Shown: in pieces, positions 38,687 to 43,106 of the stretch
How positions within the stretch are numbered: position 1 is the stretch's first letter
How the letters are laid out: each line of letters begins with the position of its first letter
Program-made: the position numbers and the translations under genes
Notes under the pieces: generated by a model
What the model saw: only the letters and a program-made list of their open reading frames with translations
The model's database searches: none
What the model was told of the DNA's origin: nothing
Assembly: GCA_001898425.1 (NCBI GenBank)
Contig: MKTV01000071.1
Coordinates: forward strand, 56,116-99,221
Source of the DNA: Rhodospirillales bacterium 69-11
Lineage (GTDB): Bacteria; Pseudomonadota; Alphaproteobacteria; Acetobacterales; Acetobacteraceae
Length of the DNA stretch: 43,106 bases
Direction of reading: 5' to 3'

Positions 38687-40762
38687 TCACCGATCGAGGT
38701 CGGCGAACCTCCGTCCGGCCGCGGCCATCTCGCGCAGCAGCGGCGCCGGCTCCCAGCCCGCGCCGGACGCCGCATGCAGCGCCTCCACGCGCTTCAGCAT
38801 CTCCGGGATGCCGATCGCATCCGCCTCGTGCATCGGGCCGCCACGCCAGGCCGGGTAGCCGTAGCCATGCACCAGCACGAGGTCGATGTCGGACGGCCGC
38901 GCCGCGATTCCTTCGGCCAACGCCCGCGCGCCCTCGTTCACCATCGCCGCATGCACGCGCCGCTGGATCTCCTCCGCCGGCACTGGCCGCCGCGTGATCC
39001 CGCGCGCAGCGGAGGCGGCTTCCACCAGCGCCGTCACCTCGGGATCCACCTCGCGCTTGCCGTCCCGATGGATGTAGAAGCCGCGCCCGGTCTTCTGCCC
39101 GAAGCGACCCTGCGCGCAGATCTGGTCGAAGACCGGCACCACCCGCTCCCGCTTGTCGGAGGTCAGCGCACGGCGCTTGCGCATGTACCAGTCGACGTCG
39201 AGCCCCGCGAGGTCGAACACCGCGAAGATCCCCATCGCCATGCCGTAGGATTCCAGCGCGGCATCCACCTCGGCCACGGTCGCACCGTCCTCGAGCGCAT
39301 ATTCCGCCTGCGCCCGCCACTTCGCGAGCAGCCGGTTGCCGATGAAACCATCGCACACGCCGGCCACGACCGCGACCTTGCGCAACCGGCGCGCGAGGCC
39401 CAACGCCGTCGCCAGGACCTCGGGCCAGGTGCGCCGGGTCTTCACCACCTCGAGCAGCCGCATGACGTGCGCCGGGCTGAAGAAGTGCAGCCCGACCACC
39501 CGTTCGGGGGCGTCCACGACGTCGGCGAGCTCGTCCACATCCAGGTAGGACGTGTTGCTCGCCAGCACCGCGTCGCGCCGGACGATCCCCGAGAGCGCGC
39601 GGAACACGGACTTCTTCGTCTCCATGTCCTCGATCACCGCCTCGATCACGAGGTCGGCGTCGCGCAGCGCGTGAAGGTCGTGCGCGTAGCGGATCCGGCC
39701 CGTCCGCTCCCGATACATCAGTTCGGACAGGCGCGCGCCGCGCAGCTGCCGTTCATAGACCGCACGTACCCGGCGTTCGGCGGCTTCGGCCGCGGCGGCG
39801 TTCAGTTCCGCGATCGTGACGTCGAACCCGGCATCGGCGAGAGCGATCGCGATTCCCGACCCCATCGTGCCGCCGCCAACCACGCCGACATGGCGCACCG
39901 GCCAGCCGGTCACGCCCGACGGCAGCCGCGCCGCCACGCGTTCGGCATGGAACAGGTGGCGCAGCGCCCTCGACTGCGCGCCGTTCCGCAGGTCCACGAA
40001 CAGCGCGTGCTCGCGCGCCAGGCCGTCGGCCATGGGTTCCGTCAGCGCGGCCTCGATCGCCTTCACCGCATGCAGCGGCGCAAGCGCCCCACGCGCGCGG
40101 CGCTTCACCTGGGCGACCGCCGCTTCCCAGGCGCCCCGGTCGCAGGCGGGCACGTTCCGGTCGGCGACACGCGGCGTCAGCCCCGCCGCGGCGAGCTGCT
40201 TCGCCCGCCCGATCGCCGCCTTGCGCAGGTCGGTCGCGACCTCCTCCACGAGGCCCAGCGCCATCGCCTCGTCCGCGCCGACGTGCCGGCCGCTCGTGAT
40301 CATGTCGAGCGCGACGAGCGGCCCCACCAGCCGCGGCAGGCGCTGCGTCCCGCCGCCGCCGGGGATGACGCCGATCCGCACCTCGGGCAGGCCCACGAAC
40401 CCGTCGGGCGCGATGACCCGCGCATGGCAGGCGAGCGCGAGCTCGAACCCGCCGCCCAGCGCCGTGCCATGGATCGCCGCGACCACGGGCTTGCGGCTCG
40501 CGTCCAGCGCACGAAGCGCCACGTTCAGCGGGTGTTCGGCACGGGAGGGCGTATCGAATTCACGGATATCCGCGCCCGCCACGAAGGTGCGGCCCTCGCA
40601 CGCGATGACCGCCGCACGCAAAGCGGGGTCTGCCGTGAAATCACCAATGGCCTCCAACAGGCCTGCACAAACCGGCTCGGACAGCGCGTTCACCGGCGGG
40701 CTGTCGATCAGAATCAGCGCGATGTCGCCGGCGCGCTCCAGCCGGACCGGTTTCGGATTCAT
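38687..40762 (-). CDS. enoyl-CoA hydratase / 3-hydroxyacyl-CoA dehydrogenase fusion (FadJ/FadB-like)
   Basis: The protein has 691 residues. The N-terminal crotonase domain has GADIREF (oxyanion loop), HGTALGGGFELALACHARV and GLPEVRIGVIPGGGGTQRL; Glu107 and Glu127 are the two catalytic glutamates at the expected spacing of 20. The dehydrogenase part begins VGVVGGGTMGSGIAIALADAGFDVT (about residue 290). It has NTSYLDVDELA, HFFSPAHVMRLLEVV with the catalytic His, and CDGFIGNRLL. The C-terminal domain repeats HAMVNEGARALAEG and GYGYPAWRGGPM. It performs two beta-oxidation steps in the cytosol. No thiolase is adjacent. The ATG at 40762 follows GAGAGGT; an in-frame TTG at 40771 is less likely. Confidence 0.93.
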   Translation of the reverse strand: MNPKPVRLERAGDIALILIDSPPVNALSEPVCAGLLEAIGDFTADPALRAAVIACEGRTFVAGADIREFDTPSRAEHPLNVALRALDASRKPVVAAIHGTALGGGFELALACHARVIAPDGFVGLPEVRIGVIPGGGGTQRLPRLVGPLVALDMITSGRHVGADEAMALGLVEEVATDLRKAAIGRAKQLAAAGLTPRVADRNVPACDRGAWEAAVAQVKRRARGALAPLHAVKAIEAALTEPMADGLAREHALFVDLRNGAQSRALRHLFHAERVAARLPSGVTGWPVRHVGVVGGGTMGSGIAIALADAGFDVTIAELNAAAAEAAERRVRAVYERQLRGARLSELMYRERTGRIRYAHDLHALRDADLVIEAVIEDMETKKSVFRALSGIVRRDAVLASNTSYLDVDELADVVDAPERVVGLHFFSPAHVMRLLEVVKTRRTWPEVLATALGLARRLRKVAVVAGVCDGFIGNRLLAKWRAQAEYALEDGATVAEVDAALESYGMAMGIFAVFDLAGLDVDWYMRKRRALTSDKRERVVPVFDQICAQGRFGQKTGRGFYIHRDGKREVDPEVTALVEAASAARGITRRPVPAEEIQRRVHAAMVNEGARALAEGIAARPSDIDLVLVHGYGYPAWRGGPMHEADAIGIPEMLKRVEALHAASGAGWEPAPLLREMAAAGRRFADLDR

Positions 40763-40802
40763 GGTCGCCAAACCTCTCAGAGTCGCTCAGACGTAACAGA
40801 TC

Positions 40803-40832
40803 GTTCCTGGAACCGGCTTTGACCTGCGTCAA
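40803..40832. promoter_or_regulatory. two adjacent dyads, one resembling an FNR/FixK box
   Basis: In the 181-base gap between divergent fadJ-like and fabG-like genes lie GTTCCTGGAAC (40803-40813) and TTGACCTGCGTCAA (40819-40832). The second fits the CRP/FNR family shape TTGAN6TCAA, with C-G where classical FNR has T-A. On the minus strand its half TTGACG could also serve as a -35 for the fadJ-like gene. The dyads are seen; the regulator is inferred. Confidence 0.4.
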
Positions 40833-40943
40833 CCGCCCGTTCGCGCCGCGTGATCGGCGGTCACGGTGTCGGCTCTGTGACCCCTATGCATATCCCGCTC
40901 AGCTAGGATGCCCTGGGGCAGTTCGAGGCGGAGACGGACACGG

Positions 40944-41717
40944 ATGGGATGGCGCGAGCAAGTGGCGCTGGTGACGGGCGGCGGGCGCGGAATTGGGCGT
41001 GCGATCGCGCGCCGCCTGGCCCGTGAGGGGGCGGCAGTCTGCATCAATTACGAGAGTCGTGCGGATGCCGCCGAGTCGCTCGTCGCGGATATCCGCGCCA
41101 ATGGCGGGCGGGCGATCGCAGAGCCGGCCGACGTCTCGGACGACGCCGCGGTCGAGGGTATGGTCGATCGCATCGCCTCGGAATTCGGGCCGGTGTCGAT
41201 CCTCGTGAACAATGCGGGCATCTCGCACAAGGCAACGCTCGAGACCTATAACGACGAAGCGCTGATGCGCATGCGCCAGGTCAACGTCGACGGCGCGATC
41301 CACACGATTCGCGCGGTGATGGGCGGGATGCGGCGCATGCGCGAAGGGCGCATCGTGAACGTGACGTCGATCGCCGCGATCGGCACCGCGCTGCCCGGCA
41401 ACGCCTTCTACGCCGCGACCAAGGCGGAACTGCAGATACTCACCCTGCGCTTCGCGATGGAGCTCGGACCGTTCGGCATCACCGTCAACGCGGTGGCCCC
41501 CGGTTTCGTGCAGACGGACATGGCCCGCCGCGGCCAGACCGATGCCGAGTGGCAGGAGGTCGCGAAGCGGATGGGCGAACGTTCGATGGTCGGACGCATC
41601 GGTACGCCCGAGGACATCGCCAACGCGGTCGCATTCTTCGCGTCCCCGGAATCGGGCTGGGTCACCGCACAGGTGCTGGCGGTGGACGGGGGACGAATGG
41701 ACTACATCGGGCGCTGA
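40944..41717 (+). CDS. SDR-family oxidoreductase, FabG-like
   Basis: The protein has 257 residues, classical SDR. TGGGRGIG is at 11-18, LVNNAGIS at 88-95, and Ser142, Tyr156 and Lys160 form the catalytic set in VTSIAAIGTALPGNAFYAATK. The C-terminus is GWVTAQVLAVDGGRMDYIGR, where the more usual SGYITGQVLxVDGG is slightly changed. It would reduce 3-oxoacyl-ACP or -CoA or oxidise an alcohol; many paralogues are not fatty acid synthesis enzymes, so no symbol is given. The ATG at 40944 has GGCGGAGACGG upstream. An ATG at 40908 would add 12 Arg-rich residues. It is divergent from the beta-oxidation gene and may share its control. Confidence 0.88.
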   Translation: MGWREQVALVTGGGRGIGRAIARRLAREGAAVCINYESRADAAESLVADIRANGGRAIAEPADVSDDAAVEGMVDRIASEFGPVSILVNNAGISHKATLETYNDEALMRMRQVNVDGAIHTIRAVMGGMRRMREGRIVNVTSIAAIGTALPGNAFYAATKAELQILTLRFAMELGPFGITVNAVAPGFVQTDMARRGQTDAEWQEVAKRMGERSMVGRIGTPEDIANAVAFFASPESGWVTAQVLAVDGGRMDYIGR

Positions 41718-41884
41718 CCGCCCACACGACGCCAACATCGCGCGACGCGGATCCTCCGCGTCCCCGACGGCGCGTCCGATCGGAGACCCACGGGCGTCCG
41801 CGTTGCGTGACGCCCGGCGCAGGGCCGGCCGTCCACGACGAGCCCAACCGCACGACACCCGGACCACATCCGCGCGAATTCCAC

Positions 41885-41912
41885 TTGCGGTTGTGTAACG
41901 CTCCGATATATT
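41885..41912 (+). promoter_or_regulatory. candidate promoter of the outer-membrane protein gene
   Basis: TTGCGG (41885-41890), a 16-base spacer and TATATT (41907-41912) form the most convincing promoter-like pair in the window, in a locally AT-richer patch. Start near 41919. The preceding 41718-41884 hold nothing recognisable. Confidence 0.5.
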
Positions 41913-41962
41913 CCGGCCCAATCATGATCGCGGGCCCTCGTTGCGCCCGCCGGGAGGGCGCG

Positions 41963-42907
41963 GTGGCATCAGACGGCGAGAAACCGGTCGAAGCGGCGCG
42001 AACCAGCCGTCGCATGGCCCGTCCGCACCACAGGGCCGCGCAGCTGATCGCCGGGCTGCTCGCGAGTGCTGCACCGACCGCGGCATGGGCCCAAACGTCC
42101 GATCACGCGCCGTCGGTCATCCCGCAATCCGGCTTCTTCGGCGGCGTCGGCCTCGGGGCGTCGTTCGTGAACTTCGGCAACCAGTCGGTCTACAACAAGG
42201 GCCTGGCCAACGTGTACCTGAACGGCGCCCTCGCCGCGACCGGGGAGGCCGACGGCCCGCCGGTCGTCAGCTCCTTCCCGAGCAAGACGGCGGCGATTCC
42301 GCAGGTTCAGGTTGGGTATTTCCATCGTCTGCCAGAGACCGACTGGTTCCTGGGCGCCAAGCTCTCCTACAACTATGTCGGTGCGGAATCCTCGGTCGAC
42401 AACCTGATCATTCCGCAATACGGCTCCTCCTCGGCGCCGAACGTTACGAGTTTCACGGGCTACTCCGTCACCAACTCGTACAAGGTGTCGCTGCAGAACC
42501 AGCTTCTCATGCTGGCCTTCGTCGGACGCCAGTTCGGCAACCTGATGCTGTACGGCGGCGGCGGCGCATCGCTGTCCCAGAAGCATTCGGAACTCGACGG
42601 CGTGGTGGGCTACGCCACCATCAACGGGCACCTCGTCGACATCAGCGGCGCCCCGCAGACCGTGTCGAACACGAGCTGGACCATCGGCGCCGCCGCGACG
42701 GCCGGCATGATGTACTTCTTCAACCCGCATCTCTTCCTGGACGTGAACTACATCTATTCGAACACGGGTTCCGTGAACACGCGTGTCCAGTCGCCCTTCA
42801 ACAACCCCGGGAACGGCACGTACGCGACCAGCGGAACGCTGATCGGCACCTACACCGCCAATCTCAGCTCGCAGATGATCACCCTGTCCCTCAACTGGGC
42901 CTTCTGA
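41963..42907 (+). CDS. outer-membrane beta-barrel protein
   Basis: The protein has 314 residues from a GTG. Its secretion signal is ARPHHRAAQLIAGLLASAAPTAAWAQ, with cleavage after AWA. The mature part has alternating polar/hydrophobic strands (GFFGGVGLGASFVNFG, AIPQVQVGYFHRL, WFLGAKLSYNYVG, NLMLYGGGGASLSQKH, LFLDVNYIYSN). It ends SQMITLSLNWAF with the C-terminal Phe recognised by the BAM machinery, so it should be an 8- to 10-stranded barrel of unknown role. The GTG at 41963 has GGGAGGG at ideal spacing. An ATG at 42014 gives the neatest signal peptide but lacks a ribosome site. An ATG at 41924 lies only about 5 bases after the predicted transcript start. Confidence 0.85.
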   Translation: MASDGEKPVEAARTSRRMARPHHRAAQLIAGLLASAAPTAAWAQTSDHAPSVIPQSGFFGGVGLGASFVNFGNQSVYNKGLANVYLNGALAATGEADGPPVVSSFPSKTAAIPQVQVGYFHRLPETDWFLGAKLSYNYVGAESSVDNLIIPQYGSSSAPNVTSFTGYSVTNSYKVSLQNQLLMLAFVGRQFGNLMLYGGGGASLSQKHSELDGVVGYATINGHLVDISGAPQTVSNTSWTIGAAATAGMMYFFNPHLFLDVNYIYSNTGSVNTRVQSPFNNPGNGTYATSGTLIGTYTANLSSQMITLSLNWAF

Positions 42908-42927
42908 CGCGCGGACGGCGCGACGCT

Positions 42928-43106
42928 TCAGCCCCAGCCGAACTTCAGGATGGAGAGCACGGCGATCACCCACACCGCCCCGCTCACCTCCCGCGGGCGG
43001 CCGGCCACCGTTTTGATCGCGGCGAAGGCGATGAAGCCGAGGCCGATGCCGGTCGCGATCGAGAAGCTGAGCACCATGCCCAGGACCAGGACCACCGCAG
43101 GCACGT
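42928..43106 (-). CDS. NCS2/AzgA-like purine permease, C-terminal fragment (5' end outside window)
   Basis: The last 58 residues are visible, ending at a TGA at 42930-42928. PAVVLVLGMVLSFSIATGIGLGFIAFAAIKTVAGRPREVSGAVWVIAVLSILKFGWG matches the C-terminal two membrane segments of AzgA/PbuG-type guanine-hypoxanthine permeases. In these SFSIATGIGLGFI and the G-R-x-R-E-V-x-P loop are conserved. It imports purine bases by proton symport. It is convergent with the outer-membrane protein gene, with only 20 bases between the stops and no clear terminator. Confidence 0.85.
   Translation of the reverse strand, partial: VPAVVLVLGMVLSFSIATGIGLGFIAFAAIKTVAGRPREVSGAVWVIAVLSILKFGWG

Overview
The window is a GC-rich bacterial chromosome segment (roughly 70% G+C by eye). 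Third codon positions are strongly G/C, spacing is tight and genes lie on both strands. Protein resemblances and the folP-glmM-thiD order suggest an alphaproteobacterium, probably Rhodospirillales/Acetobacteraceae. That placement is inference, because no rRNA or marker tree can be read here. I see no tRNA, rRNA, CRISPR array, integrase, transposase or complete insertion sequence.

Layout. 1-3519: a partial alpha/beta hydrolase lacking its nucleophilic serine, a glutathione transferase, and an MFS transporter divergent from a GcvA-type LysR regulator over a palindromic control region. 3526-8065: a complete branched-chain amino acid type ABC importer (livK-H-M-G-F in transcription order), with a long palindromic repeat between livM and livG. 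8253-9418: a Rieske ferredoxin-like protein and a TetR regulator with a candidate operator. 9477-12600: folP-glmM-thiD (folate, peptidoglycan precursor and thiamine metabolism). 12788-15223: a hybrid PAS histidine kinase. 15280-19605: a catabolic neighbourhood (beta-hydroxyacid dehydrogenase, MFE-2-like SDR, class III CoA transferase, LLM-class oxidoreductase). 19714-23544: Smr protein, parvulin isomerase, metallophosphoesterase, amidase. 23639-27733: AcpA/PLC-type secreted phosphoesterase divergent from a di-haem peroxidase, then a progesterone 5-beta-reductase-like (PRISE) SDR. 27844-30100: an unusual repeat protein and a mini Bro-N protein. 30404-34719: aminotransferase, cysteine-containing secreted protein, degenerate gamma-glutamyltransferase-like lipoprotein, DsbA-like thiol oxidoreductase, and a 66-residue protein. 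34893-38440: a CUT1-type sugar ABC importer without an ATPase gene. 38687-41717: a trifunctional-type beta-oxidation protein divergent from a FabG-like SDR. 41963-42907: an outer-membrane beta-barrel. 42928-43106: the C-terminus of an AzgA-like purine permease.

How it works together. Most of the window is transport and catabolism: two ABC importers, acyl-CoA and hydroxyacid enzymes, an amidase and broad-specificity reductases, each with local regulators. The most striking non-coding feature is a family of nested palindromes built on GTCATGGCCGGG...CCCGGCCATCCACGAC. It occupies four intergenic gaps (5013, 18513, 30246, 36841), two of them inside transporter gene sets. Two genes (tetR at 9418 and the malG-like gene at 34893) also show tandem copies of their own 3' end, stop codon included.

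No single undescribed defence or mobile system is evident. The best candidates for novelty are the tandem-module/NxGxI repeat protein with its Bro-N neighbour, the nucleophile-less hydrolase, the degenerate GGT-like lipoprotein operon, and the palindrome family.
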